64,000 nt of DNA from Mesorhabditis belari (lineage: Eukaryota; Nematoda; Chromadorea; Rhabditida; Rhabditidae), in the NCBI GenBank assembly GCA_958450365.1, contig CAUEEP010000873.1:248001-312000 (forward strand). The letters are read 5' to 3'. Both the position numbers and the translations under genes were made by a program. The notes under the pieces are model-generated. The model was not told the origin of the DNA. It saw nothing but the letters and a program-made list of their open reading frames with translations, and ran no database searches. Below, piece after piece: positions 56,301 to 64,000 of this stretch (positions are counted from its first letter, which is position 1; each line of letters starts with the position of its first letter).

Positions 56301-59300
56301 TTTAAGGTCTAGAAATTCACAGGCAATCCAAACTGGAAGTCATTTCAGTTCCTCAACATGTTGGATCGATGAAAGATGGCAGTTGAAAGTTAGCGGTTAT
56401 GGGTGTTCGAGTCTGAGGAAAGGGGAAAAAGTCGACAAATGGAGTGGGAACGAAGAAATTTGGTGTTAATCTTGAAATCAACATTCCAGGACAATTATGG
56501 CATGCACCTGAGCTTTTGCGTTATTCGGATTCTCTTGGAACAAAAGAAGCTGATGTTTATGCGTTTGCTATTATCTGTTCAGAGATCGTCACTCGGAAAG
56601 GCGTTTACGATTTGGTGAATCGAAACGAGAAGATTGAAGGTAAAGGGAATTGATTTGGGTTTAAAATCGGGTTCCAGAACTTCTAGTAACGATCTCTGAA
56701 CCTTGAATCTTCTCGTTTCGATTCACCAAATCGTGGATTCAGAGATCGTTTACGATTTGGTGAATCGAAATGAAAAGATTGAAGGTAAAGGAAAATGATT
56801 TGGCTTTTGAAATCGAGTCCCAGAACTCCTAGTGACGATCTCTGAACGTTCAATCTTCTCATTTCGATTTACCAAATCGTAAACGATCTAACGTAACTGA
56901 ACCACGATTTGGTGAATCGAAATGAGAAGATTGAAGGTAAAGGGAATTGATTTGGGTTTAAAATCGGGGTCCAGAACTTCTAGTAACGATCTCTGAACCC
57001 TGAATCTTCTCGTTTCGATGCACCAAATCGTGGATTCAGAGATCGTTTACGATTTGGTGAATCGAAATGAGAAGATTGAAGGTAAAGGAAAATGATTTGG
57101 CTTTTGAAATCGAGTTCTAGAACTCCTCCAGAACAGTTTTAGAGAACGCCATTGAGGGTGAAAAATGCAAATTTACGTTTAATTTCATCATTTACATCAA
57201 ATTTTAGAGCTTTTATATATGATAAAGAAAGGTGGATCGGTGCCGTTGAGACCCGATTTGGACATACCAGAGGACATCGAACTGAATCCAGCATTGGTAT
57301 CTTTAAAGATCAAACTTTTCCCTATTCCTAGACATCCAGTACTTGAGAAAGGACTTTTAATCAGAGCTTTGGTCATAACTTTTTATAGAATCATCGAATG
57401 CAAATGATTTTTGTGTTAATCGATAGAAAATACTCTCCCGCGTCGAATGACATCAAAAAAAAGGCTAATACGATAAGTTTATGAAAAGTTATAGCCAAAA
57501 GTACTTTGGACACCTATAGACGGAAGAGAAATGTCTAGGAATTGAATAACTTTGACTAAAACTGACTAAAAGCATTTTTTTTCTCTTCCCAATATCTTCT
57601 GTGCGTTCCAGCTTCACATGATTCGCGATTGTTGGTCGGAAACACCGGACAGTCGCCCTACAATCACCACCATCAAGACAATCATCCAATCGATGGCTGA
57701 CAAAAACGGAAATCAACAGAATTTAATGGATCATGTCTTTCAAATGATGGAATCCTATGCGGAGACATTGGAGAAAGAGGTGAATTTGAATCTAATTTTC
57801 AAGAAATCAAGAAATCTCCTTCAGGTACAATCGAGAATGGCTGAGCTTGTCGAGGAGAAGAAAAAGAGTGATCTGTTGCTGTATCGAATGTTGCCAAAGT
57901 AAAAGCTGGATGTCACAATGGATTTTGAAACGATTTTTAGACCAGTAGCTGATCGTTTAAAACTCGGGCAATCAGTGGAGCCTGAATCTTTCGAAAGTGT
58001 CACGATTTTCTTCTCCGATGTCGTTCAATTCACGAATTTGGCTGCAAAATGCACTCCGTTTCAGGTAAAACCCAATTCAAGTGGGTTGTTTTGAACCAAG
58101 CCTAACCATAAGTCGGCTCCTGAGCTGGGCTGAGCTGGGCTGAGCTGGGCTGAGCTGAGCTGAGCTGGGCTGAGCTGAGCTGAGCTGGGCTGAGCTGAGC
58201 TGAGCTGGGCTGAGCTGAGCTGAGCTGGGCTGAGCTGAGCTGAGCTGGGCTGAGCTGAGCTGGAGCCTGGCCACCAAAAGCCAGTACCTGGATCTAATCT
58301 GGCTCCGTTTCAGGTAAAACCCTACAATCAGCCAGAGTATAGTGACAACAATATCGTATTTCACGTTGTTCTAGCTTTCCAGCTTGACTAAGGCCTCTGG
58401 TCTGGCTCAGGCTTAGGCTTAGGCTTAGGCTCAGACTTTAACCTAAAATGGTCACAGAATGAACTACCGTATTCCAGATCGTGAACCTCCTCAACGATCT
58501 CTACACCACATTTGATACAATCATTGAGCAGCATTCGGTTTACAAGGTAAATATCAGAGTTGATTAAAGCAAGTTGAGCCTCGGATTTCTTTCTCTTTCC
58601 CCTTGTATTTCCTCTTTCTAGCTTTCTAGCAACAATATACTGAATAGCTGAATGATTACAGCATCTACTCGGATACCAAAAACCAACTCAAAAAGATCGA
58701 TAGGTCAATCCCCTCGGAAATCTTTCTCTGCCATTCCTTACTTTACTATTTTACTATAGACCGGCCCATAAAATGTTCATGAACGGGCTCTGACCTAGAC
58801 ATGGGAAGGTCAGTTTTTGTCGGATCGGGTCACCTCGTATGAAAGTTAATCAAAGCAAGTTGATCAAATCAAGCTGATCTTTAGGTGGAAACAATTGGTG
58901 ATGGTTATCTTTGTGTATCTGGTCTTCCCTATCGTAATGGAATCCAACACGTGAAAGAAATCGCTGAAATGTCGTTGGACTTCTTAGGAGCTGTTAAGGT
59001 AAAAAGAAACTTACATTTGGTTGAAACTTCTAACTTCTAAATGCAAATTTTCAGACTTTCTGCATTCCTCACCTTCCTTCCGAGTCGATTCAACTTCGAA
59101 TTGGAATGCATTCTGGCTCCTGTGTATCCGGGGTCGTTGGATTGGCAATGCCAAGGTGAATCGACTTTTAACGAAGATCAAGAGCTATCAAGTTTTTAGA
59201 TATTGTTTATTTGGTGACACAAAAGAAAGCTTTTTAAAAAAGAGTTACCATAATTTTCTGAATGCTGTTGTTTCCAGATATTGCTTGTTTGGTGACACGG

Positions 59301-60670
59301 TGAATACAGCGTCCAGGATGGAAAGCAATGGGAAACGTGAGAGAAAAATTAAATTTTATCAACAAATAAATCCTCCAGCTGGTCAAATTCACATGTCTTG
59401 TGATGCTCAAAATTTGTTGCAACGAGTTGGCGGCTATTTGATTGAATCGAGGGGTGAAGTGATTATTAAAGTGAGTTCTGGAAGGCACTAGCACTAGAAG
59501 GACTAGAAGCACTAGAAGCACTAGAAGGACTAGAAGGACTAGAAGGACTAGAAGGACTAGAAGGACTAGAAGGACTAGAAGGACTAGAAGCACTAGAAGC
59601 ACTAGAAGCACTAGAAGGACTAGAAGGACTAGAAGGACTAGAAGGACTAGAAGGACTAGAAACACTAGAAGGACTAGAAACACTAGAAACACTAGAAGGA
59701 CTAGAAGGACTAGAAACACTAGAAACACTAGAAGGACTAGAAGCACTAGAAGCACTAGAAGCACTAGAAGGACTAGAAGGACTAGAAACACTAGAAGGAC
59801 TAGAAGCACTAGAAGCACTAGAAGGACTAGAAGGACTAGAAGGACTAGAAGGACTAGAAGGACTAGAAACACTAGAAGGACTAGAAGCACTAGAAACACT
59901 AGAAGGACTAGAAGGACTAGAAGCACTAGAAACACTAGAAGGACTAGAAGCACTAGAAGCACTAGAAGCACTAGAAGGACTAGAAGGACTAGAAGGACTA
60001 GAAGGACTAGAAGGACTAGAAACACTAGAAGGACTAGAAACACTAGAAACACTAGAAGGACTAGAAGGACTAGAAACACTAGAAACACTAGAAGGACTAG
60101 AAGCACTAGAAGCACTAGAAGCACTAGAAGGACTAGAAGGACTAGAAGGACTAGAAGGACTAGAAGGACTAGAAACACTAGAAGGACTAGAAACACTAGA
60201 AACACTAGAAGGACTAGAAGGACTAGAAGGATTAGAAGGACTAGATGCACTAGAAGCACTAGAAGGACTAGAAGCACTAGAAGGACTAGAAACACTAGAA
60301 ACACTAGAAGGACTAGAAGGACTAGAAGGACTAGAAAGACTAGAAGGACTAGAAGGACTAGAAGGATTAGAAGGACTAGATGCACTAGAAGCACTAGAAG
60401 GACTAGAACCACTAGAAACACTAGAAGCACTAGAAAACAATCTAAAGCAATCTAAAGTCAACGAATTTGAATCCAAATTTGTAGGGAAAAGGAGTGATGG
60501 AAACATTCTGGTTGTTGGGTCGATCTTCATTCAATTTTCAAATCAAATCAAATACAAATCAATCAAATCCATTGAAGGAACAAAAGCACTCGGAAAAGAA
60601 GAAAACTTTCCGAGAAATGGAAACAAGAAGAGCCTCGGTTGATGAATCGCTTGAGTCGCTGGAATATTGA
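46954..60670 (+). CDS. gcy: Receptor-type guanylyl cyclase (gene D), 33 exons
   Basis: Exons: 46954-47031, 47098-47306, 48165-48274, 48321-48367, 48434-48519, 48558-48599, 48643-48712, 49069-49186, 51609-51684, 51821-51903, 52125-52222, 53136-53270, 53309-53450, 53807-53940, 54128-54213, 54336-54458, 54495-54582, 55737-55854, 55897-55970, 56041-56145, 56185-56306, 56349-56443, 56490-56639, 57208-57296, 57612-57779, 57825-57898, 57941-58064, 58478-58546, 58885-58998, 59055-59155, 59278-59336, 59379-59470, 60485-60670. Total 1154 codons plus stop. Start chosen at 46,954 because it opens directly into the signal peptide [18 protein letters not shown]; an in-frame ATG at 46,927 would add nine residues. 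Thr/Pro/Ser stalk, ectodomain, membrane helix about 520-543, kinase-homology domain (HGNL, no HRD Asp), cyclase domain from about 907 with [22 protein letters not shown] and NTASRME. Exon 2 fuses two exons that are separate in A and C. The tail is Lys/Ser-rich and differs from A and C. Confidence 0.9.
48713..49068. repeat. Duplicated acceptor/exon-start region in gene D intron
   Basis: Two extra copies of the acceptor and first part of the 49,069 exon lie upstream at about 48,780 and 48,930 (each with AACAATCCGTCGAGC), in a roughly 147-bp tandem repeat including CAGTCAAGCTGGAAGGCACA. The copies have changes that break the frame. Confidence 0.8.
49451..50590. mobile_element. Non-autonomous TIR element in gene D intron
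   Basis: Ends TGGGTGTTGGTTTCCCTACA and reverse complement. The inverted arms extend through GGAGCTTCAGTCAAGTGACA. A second element (49,906-50,509) is nested inside. It has no coding capacity of its own that I can see. Confidence 0.75.
49906..50509. mobile_element. Nested mariner-type non-autonomous element
   Basis: Ends TTAGGTTGATGCAT(G/A)AGT inverted at the other side and flanked by TA both sides, so about 604 bp inserted into the 49,451-50,590 element. It contains a GGCTCA-type palindrome at 50,225-50,300. No transposase motif remains. Confidence 0.75.
50634..50912. mobile_element. 279-bp palindromic MITE in gene D intron
   Basis: Arms ATACCGTATTTCTTCGAATA and reverse complement, continuing through GAAGACCGGGTAAAGAGTAT and AAGTGCTATAG. 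Almost the whole element is an inverted repeat with a short loop near 50,780. Confidence 0.85.
51430..51510. repeat. GGATCACTGAGACGGAGGAG minisatellite
   Basis: Four short tandem copies of a roughly 20-bp unit, 100 bp before a gene D exon. Confidence 0.85.
52560..52965 (+). mobile_element. SINE-like element, copy 4 (opposite orientation)
   Basis: The tRNA-like block is on the plus strand at about 52,810-52,885: GTGGTCTAGTGGATAAG, a CCTGT-TTCCAAG-ACAGG anticodon-like hairpin (CCA at the anticodon position), a long extra region, then GGGTTCGGTCCCC. The body precedes it (TTCAATAAAATGAATCGCTC at about 52,590) and the tail TTTAACCGCTCGAATTCACT follows. It is inside a gene D intron. Confidence 0.7.
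54610..54745. repeat. 19-bp CTTGGTCAATGTGCCTTGG minisatellite
   Basis: Seven to eight copies, with minor variants, in the 54,583-55,736 intron of gene D. Confidence 0.92.
54800..55680. repeat. Duplicated 250-bp segments in gene D intron
   Basis: Two to three diverged copies of a segment including GAGCAATCGCATACAAAACT, AACTTTTGACAGAAT and CAAGGACCTCTCTAGGGATC (about 55,155-55,360 and 55,440-55,650, with a weaker one from 54,800). Confidence 0.8.
56640..57207. repeat. Reiterated exon-end/donor units in gene D intron
   Basis: The 3' end of the preceding exon (GTTTACGATTTGGTGAATCG, GATTGAAG|gtaaag) recurs three times downstream (about 56,750, 56,905 and 57,050), each with its GT donor and the old acceptor-like TTCCAGAACT. 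Inverted copies of the same exon piece lie between them. Confidence 0.85.
58110..58265. repeat. GAGCTGGGCTGAGCTGAGCT minisatellite
   Basis: About eight copies of a 15-20-bp unit in the mosaic intron 58,065-58,477 of gene D. The B intron at 28,590 has the same motif as one or two unexpanded copies. Confidence 0.92.
59201..59277 (+). repeat. Decoy copy of a cyclase exon start
   Basis: Immediately upstream of the real RYCLFGD exon (59,278), intron sequence carries an acceptor and the first 20 bases of that exon (ATATTGTTTATTTGGTGACA), then diverges. It is a partial tandem duplicate that keeps a usable-looking 3' splice site. Confidence 0.75.
59484..60440. repeat. 9-bp array (CTAGAAGGA family) with higher-order structure
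   Basis: About 105 tandem 9-bp units, mainly CTAGAAGGA, CTAGAAGCA and CTAGAAACA, fill the last intron of gene D. The order of unit types recurs with a period of roughly 260-290 bp, indicating secondary duplication. The two long minus-strand frames (Leu/Val-rich and Ser/Pro-rich) are array translations, not genes. Confidence 0.95.
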
Positions 60671-60807
60671 TCTCTGATTTGAACTATTGATTTGATCTAT
60701 TGATTTGATTGATTAGTTTTCGGGGCAATGTACAAAATAAATATTTTATCGCTAAATGTTTTCAAATCACACAATTCAACATCAGAAAATAGCATGAAGA
60801 AGCTCTA

Positions 60808-61164
60808 CTACCGTAAATACTGTAATAGCACCCCACCCGCATAATGACGGTGCGGAGCGTTGCGTAGTCTAGCTTTGAACGCGTTTTTCTCGACACTGGT
60901 TTATGCTACAATGTGCGTTCAGATATCAAAAAATAGCTGAAATTCAGGGCTATTTTTTGACACCAAAGACACATTTTTTGAAAGTACGGGTGCAAAAAAT
61001 GAAATACTAAAAGACTTTTGCGACTACGCGACTGTACGAGGGCGGTGGGGGACTATTAGGTTGTCCGGGATGAAAATACCTCGAAAAACTCGTTCAAAGC
61101 TAGACTACGCAACACTCCGCACCGTCATTATGGGGGTGCGGTACTATTACAGTATTTACAGTAG
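60808..61164. mobile_element. Palindromic MITE downstream of gene D
   Basis: Arms CTACYGTAAATACTGTAATA and reverse complement, running through CCGCACCGTCATTATG and AAAGCTAGACTACGCAAC. The loop spans about 60,905-61,065. It lies 137 bp after the gene D stop; nothing else was recognised between. Confidence 0.85.
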
Positions 61165-61457
61165 GTTGAGACAAATGAAATTTCGATCATTATAAAATTC
61201 TTTTTTTTAATCTTTTTATTATTAGAAGAAGCACCGTTTTCTAGTACTAGATCCATCGAATCGTATTTCCTATAATTAAACCCCATGGAGCACTATTTTT
61301 TACATACCCCCCCGGGGTAGGCTAATTTCCGTAATTTTTTTTTTTGCGCAACTCACCATAACTTTCTTCTAAGTGGAGCAATCTTTATGATTTTTATTTC
61401 ATTTTATAAATATCAATAAGTGCAACAAAATGTGCCTTTAAAAGTGTTTGGGGGTGG

Positions 61458-62325
61458 GTGAAAATGGTTTTAGCTACCATGAAAGGTAAAGTCACGGACA
61501 AAAGTATGGCACCATCGGACTATCATCTGTTCAGGTATTTTGTCCAGAATCGTCCGATTATCATTTTTTTCAGGTCTCTGGAGCATCATTTGCGTGGAAA
61601 GATCTTTCAAAACGTCGAGGAAATGCGCTTGTCACTCACTCAGTTTTTCGATTCGAAGCCACGTGAGTTTTACCGCCGCGGAAGCTGTTGGGTTTTCCAG
61701 TTATGAATGCGCGTTTTTTACTATTTTGTAAATTTCTCAAGATACCGAAATCAAGAAAAAGATATATATGAGTATTATTCGAAAGCTGAAGATCTCCTCT
61801 ACATTTTGATATAAAAAGTTTTTGAATTTGTTCAGCTTTTGGGCAAATTGACTGCACAGAAGAAGAGGTGGGCGAAAAATGGAAAGGTGCCTTTGGATCA
61901 AGTTTTGGCTCCGCTCAAATTGAGTTAACCGTTTGATGTTTGGCCAATAGATATATCAATACAACTTTTTTTAAAATATAACAATTTCAGAGCATCTTTA
62001 CTTTTCTTTTCTTTTCTGAGCGGTTATTTTACACCATAAAACTTGAGGAATAGCTAAGCTGAAATGGGTTTTTTCGAAAACGACCCCTCCCTTTGTGCAG
62101 TCAATTTCCCAAAAAGTTGAAAGAATTCAAAAACGATTTTTATTCCAAAATGTAGAGAAGATCTTCAGCTTTCGAATGGTATATAACACTCATATACATC
62201 TGTTCGATATCTTGAGAAATTTAAAAAATAGTAAAAACGCGCATTCATAACTGGACAACCCAATATTTGTTGCCGGATAAGTGGCAGGATTTTATTGATG
62301 TTGACGGTGAATATTTCGAGTAGAT
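61458..62325 (+). pseudogene. Mariner transposase C-terminal relic split by a MITE
   Basis: 61,458-61,690 encodes the mariner third-Asp region APSDYHLFR and SLEHHLRGKIFQ, EEMRLSLTQFFDSKPREFYRRG. The C-terminal end resumes after a fold-back insertion at about 62,266-62,322 (YLLPDKWQDFIDVDGEYFE, stop). A right TIR-like ACTTTCCGGCCAACCTAA follows at 62,401-62,418. Between SDYHLFR and SLEHH there is a 39-bp insert with intron-like ends (see findings). The N-terminal half is missing. Confidence 0.75.
61690..62265. mobile_element. Fold-back MITE inserted in the mariner relic
   Basis: Ends T(T)GGGTT(T/G)TCCAGTTATGAA and CATAACTGGACAACCCA are inverted. The arms share GAAGATCTCCTCTACATTTT-type sequence and a GCAAATTGACTGCACA segment, with a loop near 61,900-62,050. 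Confidence 0.75.
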
Positions 62326-62420
62326 AAATTCCGTTTTTTTATTTGGCGTTTTTGATGCGTAAAATAAAAAGTTAGATCTAGCGGGCAAAAAACGGAAAGA
62401 ACTTTCCGGCCAACCTAATA

Positions 62421-62904
62421 CAAAATGGCTTTTTTGAATCTTTGAAAAGTGTTTTATTTTAGAACTTTTTCAGGCATTGTAAGAGTTGAAAATCCTGATT
62501 TCTAGCATTCATGAGCTAATAGATTTTTCAGTGATTGCACTACTTTTTAAAATAAAACGCTTTATTGATTACATAGTTTCCCAAAATTTCAAAATTTCAG
62601 AACAATCCAATCTTCGGAAGGTTGATTTTCAAATTAGACTCAAAATGCACTTTTGTGCTAATTTAATCCATTTTCGTTTGAAATTTAAGCAAGATTAAAA
62701 AAAAATGAAAGAGTTCGATCGATTGGATTGTTGTGAAATTTTGGGAAACTATGTAATCGATAAAGCGTTTTATTTTAAAAAGTATACAATCACTCAAAAA
62801 TCTATTAGCTCATGAGTGCTAGAAATCAGGATTTTCAACTCTTACAATGCCTGAAAAAGTTCTAAAATAAAACACTTTTCAAAGATTCAAAAAAGCCATT
62901 TTAT
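62421..62904. mobile_element. 484-bp palindromic MITE
   Basis: Arms AAAATGGCTTTTTTGAATCT and reverse complement, continuing through AACTTTTTCAGGCATTGTAA and CATAGTTTCCCAAAATTTC to a loop near 62,610-62,720. It directly adjoins the mariner relic end. Confidence 0.85.
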
Positions 62905-62984
62905 AGATTAAGGATAGGACTTTTGAATGAAGCAAACCGTTTTTTGATTGGATAAGCCGTTTTTCAGAAAAACACATTACCCAA

Positions 62985-63170
62985 AAAACGATCTTTTATA
63001 ACTTGCCAACCTAATAGTTCCCTTTGTAGAGAAAAGGAACCAAATCTGTACCGAAAAGGAATCAATTACCAATTATTTTCTGATCACTGCTTTGTTGTTA
63101 CTTCGCAAAGACAAGAAAAAAAGCACATTACCAAAAACGATCGTTTATAACTTGCCAACCTAATACAACC
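62985..63170. repeat. Two direct copies of a mariner-type terminus
   Basis: AACGATC(T/G)TTTATAACTT followed by GCCAACCTAATA occurs at about 62,988-63,016 and 63,136-63,167, preceded each time by ACATTACC. These look like solo or duplicated TIRs without an internal region. Confidence 0.6.
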
Positions 63171-63845
63171 ATCAGCTTTGAATTTTATGCATTGAATTTT
63201 GACTAACTGCAGAGCAGTGGCAATTCGCCACAATTTGCATTTGAAAAAGTTTGCTTATGCAAAGCATAGGGTTACAGTAGCTTATATTTGGCATGCACTT
63301 TTTAGGAAACACGTAATCTGCAAGGAACACACTCCAGTTAGAATAGACTCTAGGCTACAACCAGATTTCTGTTTTCACCGTATACTGGAAGATTTCCAAA
63401 GGAAAAAAAAACAAGATCACAAAGCTTTTAAGCCGAAAAACTAATCATTTTCAAGTTTTTCGAATTTCTATGACCAATCTGGAAACCATAAAACGTGAAT
63501 CTCTGACTCTTTTACAGAATTTTCAAAAAATTCAAAGAGTTCAACAAAATTTTTGCTTATTTAATGGTAAAGGTTTCTCGCCTACAAATCCGAGGAATCA
63601 TTTCAAAAAAAAAGGTCTATGGTTTCTTTTGGTGTTAGGTTTCAAGATTTTCAAGAATTTTCAACAATGTTGAAGAAAGAAAAAATTGGTTTTGAAGTTC
63701 TAATGACACACTTCTTTTGCAAGGCTTCCTGGATGCGGATTTGAAGTTTTTTTAAAGGCAAAAATCTGAGATTTCTATCAGAAAACATTCAACGTCTGTT
63801 TTCAATTTAATACCTTGAAATTGTGAGAAGATTTTTTTTTGAAAA
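63171..63845. promoter_or_regulatory. Upstream region of putative gene E
   Basis: AT-rich DNA without repeats or recognisable exons immediately before the start codon at 63,846. No binding motif was assigned with confidence. Confidence 0.25.
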
Positions 63846-64000
63846 ATGCTTTTCCTGTTCTTGCTTTTCGTGCAATGGATACAAGCACAATTGATTGCAA
63901 ATTCGACGAGCGATTTTTTCGTCTTGAATACGGTTTGTCTTTTTGTCTTTCTGTCTTTCTATCTTTCTGTCTTTTTAGGCTAATATTCTAATAAAGCCAT
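63846..64000 (+). CDS. Probable first exons of another receptor cyclase (gene E)
   Basis: ATG 63,846 opens a signal peptide (MLFLFLLFVQWIQAQ) and a short extracellular segment, with exon 1 ending at 63,932 before a GT donor and a TCTTT-rich intron ending TTTTTAG at 63,979. A second exon begins at 63,980 in phase 0 and runs off the window. The layout (short signal-peptide exon ending after about 29 codons at phase 0, same strand, same spacing after D as D after C) matches genes A, C and D. No cyclase domain is in view, so membership is inferred from position and exon form only. Confidence 0.45.

Noticed and set aside
59234..60530. Two very long minus-strand open frames (about 398 and 354 codons)
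   Set aside because: They translate the 9-bp CTAGAAGGA array; Leu/Val and Ser/Pro monotony with no splice or homology support.

Overview
This window reads as nuclear DNA of a rhabditid-type nematode. It is AT-rich, has many short introns with TTTCAG-type acceptors, carries nematode-expanded families (receptor-type guanylyl cyclases and an Srh-like chemoreceptor), and is full of Tc1/mariner-class DNA transposons, fold-back MITEs, tRNA-related repeats and minisatellites. The species cannot be named from the sequence alone. There are no bacterial operons, CRISPR arrays or rRNA genes.

Layout. 0.8-4.2 kb: 3' part of a multi-exon plus-strand gene of unknown function. 4.2-8.4 kb: low-complexity DNA, a decayed mariner, a tandemly multiplied coding module and a 500-bp fold-back element. 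8.6-10.6 kb: minus-strand Srh-like 7TM receptor, broken at both ends by mobile elements. 10.6-12.4 kb: a TIR transposon whose small gene keeps an N-terminal integrase-like part and a Cys-rich tail but lacks the catalytic core. 12.4-14.45 kb: hexanucleotide satellite, Tc1 fragments and a Tigger-like relic. 15.08-25.68 kb (minus): a complete 35-exon receptor guanylyl cyclase (gene A). 27.5-30.1 kb (plus): an inverted truncated copy of A (gene B), followed by a maT-like transposon. 33.0-43.9 kb (plus): complete 34-exon receptor cyclase (gene C). 46.95-60.67 kb (plus): complete 33-exon receptor cyclase (gene D). 60.8-63.2 kb: MITEs and a mariner relic. 63.85 kb to the end: probable first exon of another receptor cyclase (gene E).

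I reconstructed genes A, C and D by splicing exons by eye. Homologous exons agree in length, and each model sums to a whole number of codons ending in one stop (A and C 1188 residues, D 1154). Each encodes signal peptide, Ser/Thr-rich stalk, ANF-receptor-like ectodomain, one membrane helix, kinase-homology domain, dimerisation helix, class III cyclase domain and a variable tail. The cyclase metal, purine-specifying and transition-state residues are present. By family knowledge these are chemosensory cGMP-producing receptors.

The main structural finding is an imperfect palindrome of about 17.6 kb centred near 26.6 kb. Its arms are roughly 14.47-26.09 kb and 27.08-32.06 kb. The right arm has lost about 7.8 kb (start codon, ectodomain, membrane helix and part of the kinase-homology domain) and gained a maT transposon whose empty target site survives in the left arm. 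Genes C and D share near-identical introns in the catalytic region, and one D intron is a mosaic of A/B-type and C-type intron, pointing to recent conversion or unequal exchange. Many introns hold minisatellites or duplicated splice sites.
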